The translations under genes were made by a program, and so were the position numbers. DNA of 64,000 bases from Jonesiaceae bacterium BS-20 (GTDB taxonomy: Bacteria; Actinomycetota; Actinomycetes; Actinomycetales; Cellulomonadaceae), in assembly GCA_039995105.1 (NCBI GenBank), contig CP146203.1, positions 1,488,001-1,552,000 on the forward strand, written 5' to 3'. The notes under the pieces were generated by a model. That model saw nothing but the letters and a program-made list of their open reading frames with translations, did not search any database and was not told the origin of the DNA. Below, one piece after another: positions 26,942-35,637 of the stretch (position 1 is the first letter of the stretch; the number at the start of each line of letters is the position of its first letter).

Positions 26942-28176
26942 AGTGCCACTCCCTTACACTTTGTTTCCAATTCGGTGATGTCTCTGGTGGCGATTGCAGC
27001 TGACTCAAAGGTGATCTTGCCTTCTCTAACTAAACGAGCAAGGTCATCGTTCAGTGTTTGCATGCCTTCGCTAGCGCCGGTCTGCAAGGCAGAGTTCAAC
27101 TGGTTCAACTTTCCTTGCTGAATGAGGCTGCGGATTGCCCAGTTTGCGATAAGAATCTCCCGGGCAGCGTGCCGTTTCGTACCGTCAACACTGGGAATCA
27201 ACGCCTGGACAACCACGGCCTGCAACACTGAACCCAGCACTGACTGAACCTGGTTGCGGGATTCATCAGGGAACAAGTTGACATACCGTTCAACCGTTTG
27301 AGCCGCTGAGTTTGTGTGCAAGGTAGCGATGACTAGGTGCCCTGTCTCAGCAGCTTCGAGGGCGACCTGAGCAGTTTGATAGTCACGAATTTCCCCAACA
27401 AACATGATGTTCGGGTCCTGGCGCAACCCCGCACGCAGAGCAGATTCGAATGAAACGGTATCTACATGGAGCTCACGCTGGCGGATCGTGGACTTCTTTG
27501 GGTGGTGCACATATTCAATGGGGTCTTCAATGGTCAAAATGTGCGCTGCTAATACTTCATTGGCAATGTCAATGATCGCTGCAGAAGTGGTGGATTTTCC
27601 TGAGTTAGTGGATCCGCACACTAGAACGAGCCCTTGTTTCTGGAGGGCTAACCCGCGCACCGCTTGTGGCAGTCCCAGGCTCTCTGCCGATGGCACCTTA
27701 GTGGGGATTGCACGCATGACAGCACCAATCTCACCTCTAGAACGCAGGAGGTTCACGCGGAATCGAGTATCTCCACCTTGTGGGGCATACGCCAGGTCAA
27801 TATCACCTGTTTCCTCAAAAGACTGACGCTGAAACTCGCTGAGCAAAGGCAAGAGCATGTCGTTCAAGTCTTGAGCAGAGAGTGTGGCACTTCCAGGAAT
27901 CTCAATGAGCCGTCCCTGTACCCGAGCCCAGGCAACCTGCCCCGCAATCAGGTGCAGGTCAGAAGCACGTTGCTGCACAATCCACTGTAATAACCCATCA
28001 AGGGTCGTTTCATTCTCAGCACTTAAGCCCGCTACAGCAGGAATGAACTGCACAGCTGGCTGATCTGCGGCAGGCGCAGGTGTTGGCGCCCGCGGGGCCT
28101 GCACCGGTGGTGCCGCGCGCCGATTCAGGGGCGCAGGCGCAGGCGGCTGATAGTTATGTCCGAAGAACGATCCCAT
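26938..28176 (-). CDS. pilT: Type IV pilus retraction ATPase PilT
   Basis: A hexameric cytoplasmic ATPase that depolymerises the pilus. The protein has 412 residues. A Pro/Ala-rich extension of about 50 residues precedes the usual PilT body. Walker A is GSTNSGKST (near residue 193), the Asp box region is HILTIEDPIEYVHHPKKSTI, Walker B is MFVGEIRDYQT, and the His box is LVIATLHTNSAAQTVERYVN. The AIRSLIQQGKLNQLNSALQT stretch typical of PilT is also present. It lies between pilB and pilC in one operon. Its presence implies a retractable pilus. Confidence 0.95.
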   Translation of the reverse strand: MGSFFGHNYQPPAPAPLNRRAAPPVQAPRAPTPAPAADQPAVQFIPAVAGLSAENETTLDGLLQWIVQQRASDLHLIAGQVAWARVQGRLIEIPGSATLSAQDLNDMLLPLLSEFQRQSFEETGDIDLAYAPQGGDTRFRVNLLRSRGEIGAVMRAIPTKVPSAESLGLPQAVRGLALQKQGLVLVCGSTNSGKSTTSAAIIDIANEVLAAHILTIEDPIEYVHHPKKSTIRQRELHVDTVSFESALRAGLRQDPNIMFVGEIRDYQTAQVALEAAETGHLVIATLHTNSAAQTVERYVNLFPDESRNQVQSVLGSVLQAVVVQALIPSVDGTKRHAAREILIANWAIRSLIQQGKLNQLNSALQTGASEGMQTLNDDLARLVREGKITFESAAIATRDITELETKCKGVAL

Positions 28177-28191
28177 GGTAGTTATAGCTCC

Positions 28192-29862
28192 TTAAGAAAC
28201 CGCTCGGCGGATTTCATTGATAGTGGTTAGTCCTGCAGCAACTTTGAGCCACCCATCTTCACGCAGCGGCACCATGCCCTCTTCGCAAGCAATGGCCGTA
28301 ATTTGTGATGGTGGGATGTTGGGATTACAAATCGCCTCCGCAATACGGTCGGTCATTGCCATTGCCTCATGTACGGCAATGCGCCCCCGGTACCCGTCGT
28401 GGCACAGTTGGCATCCAATAGCTTCAAAGAGGTTCACGTCCGTGCCGGCAGGAACAGTGAACCCCACCTGCTTCAACAAGGCCTCGTCTGTTTCTACCGG
28501 TTGTTTACATGCCTTGCATAGCGCACGTACCAAACGTTGAGCGAGGACGCACCGGATGGTATCGGCCAGAAGGAATGGTTCAATGCCCATCTTGACAAGC
28601 CTTGAGACTGCTGCGGGCGCTGAGTTCGTGTGCAACGTAGACATCACCAGGTGACCCGTTTGGGCTGACTCAATTGCAATGGAGGCGGTCTCCTTATTGC
28701 GGATCTCTCCAACCAAAATGATGTGCGGGTCTGCACGCATGAACCCGTCTAGTGCAGTTTCAAACGTCAACCCCGCCTTGCGGTTCATTTGCACCTGGGA
28801 GATACCTGGGATCTGATATTCAACAGGGTCTTCCGCGGTGATGATCTTGACCTCGGGTGAAGCTTTCTCAAGCAGGGTTGAGTTCAAGGTTGTGGTCTTG
28901 CCGGCACCGGTAGGTCCACTTACGATGATCATGCCGATAGGGTTGCTGTACGCGTCCTGCCAAGTCTTGAGCACTGACTCGGACATCCCAAGTTCTTCAA
29001 CTGCCAGTGCCTTACCGGAGTCGTCCAGGATTCGAATAATGACTTCCTCACCAAACTGGGCCGGCAACGTCGTGATACGAAGGTTGACCTTGGTGCCATC
29101 AACCATGTGGGTAATGCGCCCGTCTTGGCTGACACGTTTTTCTTCAACCTTCATGTTGGCCATTACCTTGACCCGCGCAATGACCAGGTCAGCCACTTCC
29201 TTCCTGATGGGGGTGCGCACGGCAAGCACTCCGTCAATGCGATACCGCACACGAAGTTTTTCTCCATCTGGTTCAAAGTGCACATCTGAAGCGCCATCAC
29301 GCAGTGCCTGTTCAAGGTGCAGTGCTACGATCCGCACGCCCGTTTGGCTACCCGTTTCACCAACATGCTCAGCTGAAAGTTCCGCAATCTCGCTGTCGTT
29401 ACGGTACACAATTGAGCGCATTTCATCGATTTGCTTGGACGTCGCTAGCAGGAAATCAATTTGGTACCCCTGCAAGGCAATCTGCAGGTCTGAACGTACC
29501 TGCGAACTGCGGTACGCCTTCGGCCCCCATGCGATCGTTACTGCATTGCCAGCGATTCGAAGTGGAACAACACCTAAAGTTTCAGCTCGCTTTTGTGTAA
29601 TCAGGGAACTGGCGTCAGCAGAATGGGTTTCAGCCCGCAGGTTGTAGGTGGCAGCAACACCTTCACTTGCTTTGGTACCTGCTATATAAACGACCTCGCG
29701 GTCAAGCCCTGCTAGCTCGGCAATGGTTACACCTAGTGCCTGCGCTCCTGGCCGGGCTGAAGCCTGACGAGCTGCAGCCGCAACCTCTGGTGAGATAAGG
29801 CCATCTGCAACAAGCAGGTCCGCAATATCTGACTTTGTTTGGGGCAATACCGAAGTGCTCAT
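28192..29862 (-). CDS. pilB: Type IV pilus extension ATPase PilB
   Basis: A protein of 556 residues. An N-terminal MshEN/T2SSE_N region (DIADLLVADGLISPEVAAAA) leads to the ATPase core. Walker A is GPTGAGKTTTL (near residue 319), followed by KIITAEDPVEYQIPGISQVQ, Walker B HIILVGEIRNKETA and His box LVMSTLHTNSAPAAVSRLVK. A zinc-binding tetracysteine (CKAC and CQLC) is typical of PilB/GspE. It powers pilus polymerisation. It heads the pilB-pilT-pilC-unknown operon and is divergent from pilM. No copy of the start-associated motif precedes it. Confidence 0.95.
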   Translation of the reverse strand: MSTSVLPQTKSDIADLLVADGLISPEVAAAARQASARPGAQALGVTIAELAGLDREVVYIAGTKASEGVAATYNLRAETHSADASSLITQKRAETLGVVPLRIAGNAVTIAWGPKAYRSSQVRSDLQIALQGYQIDFLLATSKQIDEMRSIVYRNDSEIAELSAEHVGETGSQTGVRIVALHLEQALRDGASDVHFEPDGEKLRVRYRIDGVLAVRTPIRKEVADLVIARVKVMANMKVEEKRVSQDGRITHMVDGTKVNLRITTLPAQFGEEVIIRILDDSGKALAVEELGMSESVLKTWQDAYSNPIGMIIVSGPTGAGKTTTLNSTLLEKASPEVKIITAEDPVEYQIPGISQVQMNRKAGLTFETALDGFMRADPHIILVGEIRNKETASIAIESAQTGHLVMSTLHTNSAPAAVSRLVKMGIEPFLLADTIRCVLAQRLVRALCKACKQPVETDEALLKQVGFTVPAGTDVNLFEAIGCQLCHDGYRGRIAVHEAMAMTDRIAEAICNPNIPPSQITAIACEEGMVPLREDGWLKVAAGLTTINEIRRAVS

Positions 29863-30066
29863 ATCAGTGAAGTTGTCCTTGAAAATAGTGACTCAGGTGC
29901 AGGGGAAAGTTACGTCTATCTATCAACATGCGCAGGAGTGGTGGACACGCCGCAGACCGTTCCTCTTTGGGTTAAAACCTTGTTTTGCGTGACAGGCTTG
30001 GCACATTAAAAGGCTGCGCCAGTCACGCGCGCGCTCAACTATTCCAATAACGATTGGCGAGGTTCC
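29863..30066. promoter_or_regulatory. Divergent pilB/pilM intergenic region
   Basis: 204 bp that must hold promoters for the pilB and pilM operons. For pilM, TTGCGTGACAGGC followed by GGCACATTAAAAGG is a possible ordinary promoter (about 29,992-30,014). This is a guess by eye. No TGCCGCACATA motif occurs here. Confidence 0.35.
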
Positions 30067-31128
30067 ATGGCGACATTGGTCGGCCTAGACATCGGCACAG
30101 ATGGTGTGCGCGCGGTAGAAACGACTACCACGGCACGTTCCATTACGGTCCGTAAAGCTCACGCAATTCCCCTTGACCCGGGGGTCTTCACTGGCGGGAA
30201 GGTTTCAGACCCAGCTGGCTTAACCGCAGCTTTACGTTTGCTATGGAAGTACGGGAAATTCTCGACTAAAAAAGCGAACCTTGTTGTTGGTTCGCACCCA
30301 AGTGTGGTTGTTCGCGGTGCAGCCATCGCTTACCTTCCCAAGAAGGATGACCGCAATGTTTTTGTTGCCGAAACAGCCCGGCACACCATGCCAGTGAACT
30401 CTGAAACCCTGTACCTCGATCATCATGTGGCTAACGTCTATACGTCCCCACAGGTTGAAGGGCCGGATCACACCATGGCGGACATTGCACTTGCCGGGGT
30501 TGACCGGGAAAGCTTGGACGGCATTCTTAACTGCACGATCCAGGCAGGATTGGCACCACATTCGGTTGATGTGACCACGTTCGCTCTCGCCCGTCTCGTC
30601 ACTGCCTCAACGTCGAGCAGCCACAGCATTGATGTTCTGGTACACATCGGCGCCACTACCGTGACTGTCACCGGTATCTTGGCGAACCAGTTTGCCTACC
30701 AGTCTGCAATGAATCACTTCTGCGGCCAGGACTTAACCGCGGACATTGCCGAGCACTTTGGTGTCCCAGTTCCAGAAGCAGAGCAGTTAAAAGTCTCCTT
30801 TACCCAAAATCAGGCGGAGAGATTTGACCCCTTCGCGTTGGATCCGCAAACGATCATCGCCCAGTGGACAACTGCGCTAGTGCGCGAAATTCAGTCGGCC
30901 ATCACTGAAATGACCCAAGGCATTGGGCACCCCGTGGGTCGAATTTGGATTTCTGGGGGTGGGTCTGGGTTGCCAAACCTTGCTGCGCGAGTCAGCGCCT
31001 CCCAGCCGGCACAGGTCAAGGTCACCGTTCTGGACGCCACAACCTGGGTATCCAATCCGCAACGTCTAGTCAGCGCGCATGTGCAAGGCCAAGACCTTAC
31101 AGCGGCCCTTGCCGCGTCAGTTCAGTAG
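30067..31128 (+). CDS. pilM: Type IV pilus assembly protein PilM
   Basis: A cytoplasmic actin-like (ASKHA) protein of 353 residues that binds the N-terminus of PilN. The phosphate-1 loop (LVGLDIGTDGVRAVE), a second nucleotide loop (VLVHIGATTVTVTG) and the adenosine motif (RIWISGGGSGLPNLAARVS) are visible. It is the first gene of the pilM-N-O operon, followed by pilN after 8 nt. Confidence 0.92.
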   Translation: MATLVGLDIGTDGVRAVETTTTARSITVRKAHAIPLDPGVFTGGKVSDPAGLTAALRLLWKYGKFSTKKANLVVGSHPSVVVRGAAIAYLPKKDDRNVFVAETARHTMPVNSETLYLDHHVANVYTSPQVEGPDHTMADIALAGVDRESLDGILNCTIQAGLAPHSVDVTTFALARLVTASTSSSHSIDVLVHIGATTVTVTGILANQFAYQSAMNHFCGQDLTADIAEHFGVPVPEAEQLKVSFTQNQAERFDPFALDPQTIIAQWTTALVREIQSAITEMTQGIGHPVGRIWISGGGSGLPNLAARVSASQPAQVKVTVLDATTWVSNPQRLVSAHVQGQDLTAALAASVQ

Positions 31129-31136
31129 GAGCTCCC

Positions 31137-31913
31137 GTGAACTTGAAAATCGACCTAAATGACCTTTCCATTGCGAAACTCTTAGAGAAGTTCAAACCCA
31201 AGGCAGACAGCACCAGTGATGAGGCTTCCTCTGCAAGCGGGAAGGTACAGCCAGCACCGCGCGTGAACCTCATGCCACCAAAGTATGCCCAGCTGGTCAA
31301 AGATTCTTATGTCATGCGTGCTTCCCTCACGAGCGTGGGGGTCGGCGCCTTGGTAATTGCAGGTGCATGGGGATTAACGCAAGGCACTGGGGCTTCAGTT
31401 AAAGCGGAGTTAGAGGGCGCGCGTCAAACAAATGCTCAACTTACGGAGCGAGTGGCTGCCCTGGCCCCTGTCACTAACCTTGCCCGTCAAACCGAATCAC
31501 TTACTGAAACTGTTGAGCGCCAGTCCCAAGACCTTGTACCCCACGATGCGGTCATTGAGCGGTTTGTTGAACTAACTGCAGGGCGCCTGGACGTCACCGC
31601 CATCACTTTGACCTCAGGCACTGATGGCACGGGCGCTTGCCGCTCCACGGATGGGTTTAACGATGTGCCACTGCTCGCGTGCGTGCAGTTTAATGGCGAT
31701 GCAGCGGGCGGCCGGGATGGCGTAGCTGCAGTCCTTAGCGCACTGTCCAGCGACCCGTGGTTCACGGACGCGTATGTCCCCAACATCACCGACGCAGACA
31801 CCGAAGACGCCAAGCTAAGCATTTCAGGTGAAGTGGGCGTCACAGCATCTGCCGTTACATCTCTCAGCGCCCCCGAAGCTGAGGGTGTCGTTTCCCAGGA
31901 GGACTCACAGTGA
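31137..31913 (+). CDS. pilN: PilN-like pilus assembly protein
   Basis: A protein of 258 residues starting at GTG 31,137 with AGGAG 6 nt upstream; the longer frame to 30,945 overlaps pilM and is rejected. The N-terminus carries the conserved PilM-binding RVNLMPPKYAQL. A membrane span follows (about 63-83, GVGALVIAGAWGLTQG), then a coiled coil (TNAQLTERVAALAPVTNLAR) and a PilN-type alpha-beta domain. The 60-residue extension before the NLMP motif is longer than usual. It forms the alignment complex with PilO. Confidence 0.85.
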   Translation: MNLKIDLNDLSIAKLLEKFKPKADSTSDEASSASGKVQPAPRVNLMPPKYAQLVKDSYVMRASLTSVGVGALVIAGAWGLTQGTGASVKAELEGARQTNAQLTERVAALAPVTNLARQTESLTETVERQSQDLVPHDAVIERFVELTAGRLDVTAITLTSGTDGTGACRSTDGFNDVPLLACVQFNGDAAGGRDGVAAVLSALSSDPWFTDAYVPNITDADTEDAKLSISGEVGVTASAVTSLSAPEAEGVVSQEDSQ

Positions 31914-32860
31914 TTTCACGACTGACACGGAACATCTCTTCGCGTACCAGGCAGGAGTCAAACTCTGTGAACGCGTATGACCGCCGCGAGTATGAGCGTC
32001 TGCGCGCCCAGTTGGGTGGAGTGCAAAAGGATGCGAAGTCTTCCCCACTGCGTGACCTGTTCCGTAAACACCCAGTTGCTGTGTGTTCCACCGGGATTGC
32101 AGCTCTGGGCCTTTTGGGATGGGTAACGTTGATTGGCCCGCAACTGGAGGCCACGAGCGTCGCACGTGATGAGTTGTCATTCACCCAGACACAGAACGCT
32201 ACGATGGCGGCACATGCGCCGGCGCTGCAGGCGCAGTTAACCAGTGTTGCCCCTCGAATTGCTGAGCTGTATGAACTTTCAGCGCGTGTGCCAAACATGA
32301 TTGATCAGCCAGAGCTCATCCGTCAGTTGCACACTATTGCAAAGGATTCGGGGGTCACTTCATTGCAGTCAATTGAAGTGGGCCTGCCGCAACCCGTTGC
32401 TAATGTCGTGCCAGAAGAGCAGTCGCAGGAGCTGCCGATGCCTAGCGTGGAGGATGCAGAGCAAGCGGGGCAGCCTGAGGCCCCGCAGGTAGAGACTGCC
32501 GCGATTGCGCAGTACAACGTCACAATGCGCGTAAATGGGTCGCCGGACTCCGTGAATAAGTTTGTGACCAACTTGCGCACGGGCCCGCGCCTCTCAGTGG
32601 TTACGCGTACCTCTGTCGACATCGGCCAGGATGGGGTCGCAACCTCATCTGTCAGTGCAACATTTTACCTCCAGCAGGTGGACGTTTCTGGCCTTGCATC
32701 GCAGTTGCAGGACCTACTGATCGCGTCTGGGCTTGAGAAGCCTGACCTGCCTGCTGATCAGGGTTCTGATTCTGAGGAAGGTGCTGATACCGAACCTCCT
32801 GCAGCTGAGCAGGGCAATGAAGGGGACGCCGTGGATCTGCCGCTCCCTGATGGGTTGTAG
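31910..32860 (+). CDS. pilO: PilO-like pilus assembly protein
   Basis: A protein of 316 residues whose GTG start overlaps the pilN stop (GTGA). The layout is a basic cytoplasmic tail, one span (about 54-75, VAVCSTGIAALGLLGWVTLI), a coiled coil, then a PilO-type ferredoxin-like domain (IDQPELIRQLHTIAKDSGVT, followed by VTMRVNGSPDSVNKFVTNL). The C-terminal 40 residues are acidic and disordered. Gene order pilM-pilN-pilO and shape support the call although identity to PilO is weak by eye. Confidence 0.82.
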   Translation: MISRLTRNISSRTRQESNSVNAYDRREYERLRAQLGGVQKDAKSSPLRDLFRKHPVAVCSTGIAALGLLGWVTLIGPQLEATSVARDELSFTQTQNATMAAHAPALQAQLTSVAPRIAELYELSARVPNMIDQPELIRQLHTIAKDSGVTSLQSIEVGLPQPVANVVPEEQSQELPMPSVEDAEQAGQPEAPQVETAAIAQYNVTMRVNGSPDSVNKFVTNLRTGPRLSVVTRTSVDIGQDGVATSSVSATFYLQQVDVSGLASQLQDLLIASGLEKPDLPADQGSDSEEGADTEPPAAEQGNEGDAVDLPLPDGL

Positions 32861-32869
32861 TTCGTCCAA

Positions 32870-32920
32870 CACATAAGAAAGGGTCACCGTAGGATTTCTA
32901 CGGTGACCCTTTCTTATGTG
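32870..32920. terminator. Bidirectional terminator after pilO
   Basis: A perfect 23-bp stem (arms 32,870-32,892 and 32,898-32,920) with a GATTT loop lies between the convergent pilO and 32,930 genes. Confidence 0.92.
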
Positions 32921-32929
32921 TGCTAGCAC

Positions 32930-35059
32930 CTATGCCATGACCTTGTCCCATGATCTGGGGACGCTGTCTACCTTGCTGCTGTTACTCGTATCAGCGCCGG
33001 TCCCATGGATCAAAGCGTCAAAGTCAACCTGGGTTGTAGGTGCAGCCATCGGCGCTGGGATCTTTGTTCCCGGGGTGATGTCATCTTCTACTTCCAGGGT
33101 TTCTTCCTGGTCATCGTCGTCATCCTCATCGTCCAGGAGCCCTTCAAGGCCAGTGCGGTCGAACTGTGGCTCCACTGGTGCAACAGGTGTCGATGGGGGC
33201 TCTGAAAGATCGGCGACTTGGTTTGCTCGAGTGCGTAGTTCACCGAGCTCATTGGTGAGCTGGTTCAATTCAGGTGACTGGGAATCCAGGTCGGCGACCA
33301 CTTGCACTGCCAGCGCACTGCCACGGCCTGAGACGTCTACACGAGCCCTAACTTCTCGGTGACGGGCTACTGCTGCGTCAAGGGATTCACGTGCTTCTAG
33401 GGCGCTTTGCGATGCCGGTTCGACTAGCTCGTTGTGAACTTCCTCGAGTGCTGCTTGGGCGGCGCGAAGTGCTGGGCCCACCTTGCTCTCTACGGCTGCG
33501 TCCGCTTCCGTGGCTGCGTTCTGGGCGTTCTCAAGTTCAGCGGCCATTGCGGCTAACTGCGCTTCAGCGGCCTTGACCGCAGCGATAGCTTCACGGTGTC
33601 GAGCGTGCGCTGCACTCAAGTTTTCCTGGGAGGTTGCCGCCCTGGTGAGGTGGTCACGACCGCCCTCTCGAACTTGTTCAAGGGCGTTAGCTGCCGCCTG
33701 CTCTTCGCTAGTAGCGTCGTGCAGGGTTCCGTTGGCGGCACTGCTTGCTGCCGATGCTGCGAGCATATCTGCATGCTGCACTTCAAGTTCAGCCACATCA
33801 GCGGCCAAGGTGTTCAGTGCGGTGAATGCCGAGGTGGTTGCTGCTTCAGCTGCGTGACGTAGCACTGCAGAGCGTAGGTCCTGCTCGTCGGTGCCTTCTG
33901 CCTGCGCGACCCACTGGGCCAGCACGTTTACATCTGTGTGCTCCGTTCCATGTTCAGTTTGGGCGGGTGCGGTCTCTGGGGCTGGTGTGATCACCGGCGC
34001 TGGGGCCACTGGGGCTGATATGAGGTTCTGGCTAGCCTCTGGTTCTAGGTCTAGCAGGTCCGGTTCAATGTCCTGCACGACCTCAGGCTCACGATCAACG
34101 ACCGGCTCGGCAGTGTACTCCACCTCTGGTTCAGGGGTGTCTTGCTCATCGTTCATTGCCTCTGCCTCTGGCTCATGCAGTGGCTCTACAGGTGCGCTAG
34201 CGGCAACTTCATCCACCTCTGAAGCGAGGGACTTGGGGGTTGAGGCCCATTCGTTTTCAAGGGACTCTAGCGCCTCAGGGATGGGGAACTCTGGCAGTTC
34301 AACGGTGCCATGCCCAATAGTCATAAGGACTTCAACATTCTGCATGAGCGAACGTGAGAGTTCCTTGAGCAGAGCGTGTCGGGTGGTTCCAGTGGTGTAG
34401 GCCAGTTCGTCTACCGGGTGCTTTCCCGCGAACAGGGCGTGGCCTGCAATGCTTGGCACAAGAACCCGGCACGCCTTTGAAGCTGGCCTTGGGGGAAGGT
34501 TGTGCTCCGCAAGTACCTGGGTGATGATCCCCCAGTTTTCTGTCAGTTCCCGAATGCGAGTGGCGGTGTCTGTAAAAACTGATGCAAACTTTGTTGGGTA
34601 AAAGCGTCCGTGTGCAGCGGTGTCTTTACGGGTTTTTGCTACCCGTACATCAGGCCAGCTGAGTGCAGATGCGAACAGGCCGTAGGACCAGTCGCGCACG
34701 CTGGCGTCCAGTACGTCAGGGTCAATTCCTTGGTTGCTGAGCCACAAGAGCCCGTCCTGGTCTGGTGGGGGTGTTTGCCCGGTCAGTTGACGAGCAAGAG
34801 CGTCGATGGGGAATGCGAACTGCGGAGAGTGGATCGCGGTAACCTCACCGGCAGCGAGGTAGACAATGATGTCTTTCCCCATGCTGGTTGCTGTTACCGA
34901 ACCCGTGAAGCCTTTATCCGCGAGTCCGCGCACCTCGCGCACAAGTGCTGACTTGGCGCCGATGGAGGATGTGGTCAAAGTAGTTGTCCAGGTTTGCGGG
35001 CCGCTGAGCGGCGTGGATAGGGGTTTCCCTGATTTTATTGCAGGGGTGTCGCGTTTCAC
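32930..35059 (-). CDS. Large coiled-coil protein with DUF4388-like N-terminal domain
   Basis: A protein of 709 residues starting at GTG 35,059. Residues about 40-85 (GFTGSVTATSMGKDIIVYLA, then GEVTAIHSP) resemble the DUF4388/PATAN domain found in regulators of motility. About 90-260 looks like winged-helix or helical sequence. About 280-370 is an acidic Glu/Pro-rich linker. About 385-600 is a long Ala/Glu coiled coil. The C-terminus is acidic (LLDDEDDDDDQEETLEVEDD) and then basic. There is no signal peptide. It is convergent with pilO and preceded by a motif copy 61 nt upstream. A cytoplasmic pilus regulator or scaffold is inferred. Confidence 0.65.
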   Translation of the reverse strand: MKRDTPAIKSGKPLSTPLSGPQTWTTTLTTSSIGAKSALVREVRGLADKGFTGSVTATSMGKDIIVYLAAGEVTAIHSPQFAFPIDALARQLTGQTPPPDQDGLLWLSNQGIDPDVLDASVRDWSYGLFASALSWPDVRVAKTRKDTAAHGRFYPTKFASVFTDTATRIRELTENWGIITQVLAEHNLPPRPASKACRVLVPSIAGHALFAGKHPVDELAYTTGTTRHALLKELSRSLMQNVEVLMTIGHGTVELPEFPIPEALESLENEWASTPKSLASEVDEVAASAPVEPLHEPEAEAMNDEQDTPEPEVEYTAEPVVDREPEVVQDIEPDLLDLEPEASQNLISAPVAPAPVITPAPETAPAQTEHGTEHTDVNVLAQWVAQAEGTDEQDLRSAVLRHAAEAATTSAFTALNTLAADVAELEVQHADMLAASAASSAANGTLHDATSEEQAAANALEQVREGGRDHLTRAATSQENLSAAHARHREAIAAVKAAEAQLAAMAAELENAQNAATEADAAVESKVGPALRAAQAALEEVHNELVEPASQSALEARESLDAAVARHREVRARVDVSGRGSALAVQVVADLDSQSPELNQLTNELGELRTRANQVADLSEPPSTPVAPVEPQFDRTGLEGLLDDEDDDDDQEETLEVEDDITPGTKIPAPMAAPTTQVDFDALIHGTGADTSNSSKVDSVPRSWDKVMA

Positions 35060-35120
35060 CCAAGGAGGACCTAGCTCGCGACAAGGTGTGTCGCTGGTTG
35101 GATACCTTGGGTGATGTTCC

Positions 35121-35131
35121 TATGTGCGGCA
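35121..35131 (-). promoter_or_regulatory. Start-associated motif TGCCGCACATA
   Basis: Exact copy pointing at the coiled-coil gene, but with 61 nt to its GTG start and no start codon 8 nt downstream. This mRNA would have a leader. Confidence 0.6.
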
Positions 35132-35574
35132 TTGCTGGCAACGTGAGCGCTGGAGAGCTGAACGGTCTTGGGACGGACTGAACGGGCAGTTTAGGCGGGC
35201 AAACGGACCGTTTCACAACCAAGTCCGTTGGTAAAGAAATGGTAAAGTTTGCAGGTCAAAAGGGGTGCAGAGGGGGCCCCTTATATATATAAACGGATAA
35301 ACGTACTTCGTTTACTACTATATATAGGGGACTATACAGATACTCCCTACCCCCATAGGACCCCCTTCTCTTACGTCTATATCTCTATCTCTCTATACCC
35401 CTATAGGGGGTGGGGTGCGCAAAACCGTCCGTTAGTCCGTTTACTCGATTTATGGGGTCTGACCTGCACAAACGCAGTCTGACGGCCAACGGGCGAACGG
35501 ACCGTTCCGGTCGTTTGCAGTAAAAAGAGCTGGAAAGTCGAACGTAGCGGGGCCTCTCAGGGCACAGATTTCGT
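35132..35574. other. Structured AT-rich region with repeated ACGGAC sites, candidate origin
   Basis: About 440 bp without a gene. AACGGACCGTT palindromes occur at about 35,202-35,212 and 35,496-35,506, with half sites in both orientations near 35,161, 35,173, 35,181, 35,223, 35,292, 35,425 and 35,435. A 13-bp inverted repeat (CCCC-TATATATA arms at 35,277-35,289 and 35,319-35,330) encloses AAACG...CGTTT. A CCCCTATAGGGG palindrome sits at 35,398-35,409. AT-rich DNA plus iteron-like repeats is the usual look of a replication or partition origin. No Rep gene is recognised nearby. Confidence 0.45.
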
Positions 35575-35584
35575 CCCGCACATC
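35575..35584 (+). promoter_or_regulatory. Start-associated motif, variant CCCGCACATC
   Basis: 8 nt before the ATG at 35,593 of a 14-codon leader ORF that is coupled to the zinc-finger protein gene. Confidence 0.6.
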
Positions 35585-35592
35585 CACTAGTC

Positions 35593-35637
35593 ATGGACCA
35601 GCACGATCACACTTACACACCCGTGGCCCCACGGTGA
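35593..35637 (+). CDS. Leader ORF of 14 codons coupled to the next gene
   Basis: It encodes MDQHDHTYTPVAPR. Its ATG lies 8 nt after a motif variant, and its stop overlaps the GTG start of the following gene (GTGA). Ribosomes loading on the leaderless ATG would terminate on the next start. Three of the first eight residues are His or Asp-His pairs, which may be chance. Confidence 0.45.
   Translation: MDQHDHTYTPVAPR

Noticed and set aside
33370-34400. Plus-strand Ser/Ala/Cys-rich frames opposite the coiled-coil gene
   Set aside because: Antisense shadows of low-complexity Ala/Glu coding sequence.
35400-35470. tRNA or integration site near the structured region
   Set aside because: No cloverleaf or tRNA 3' end could be found here or at the element borders.
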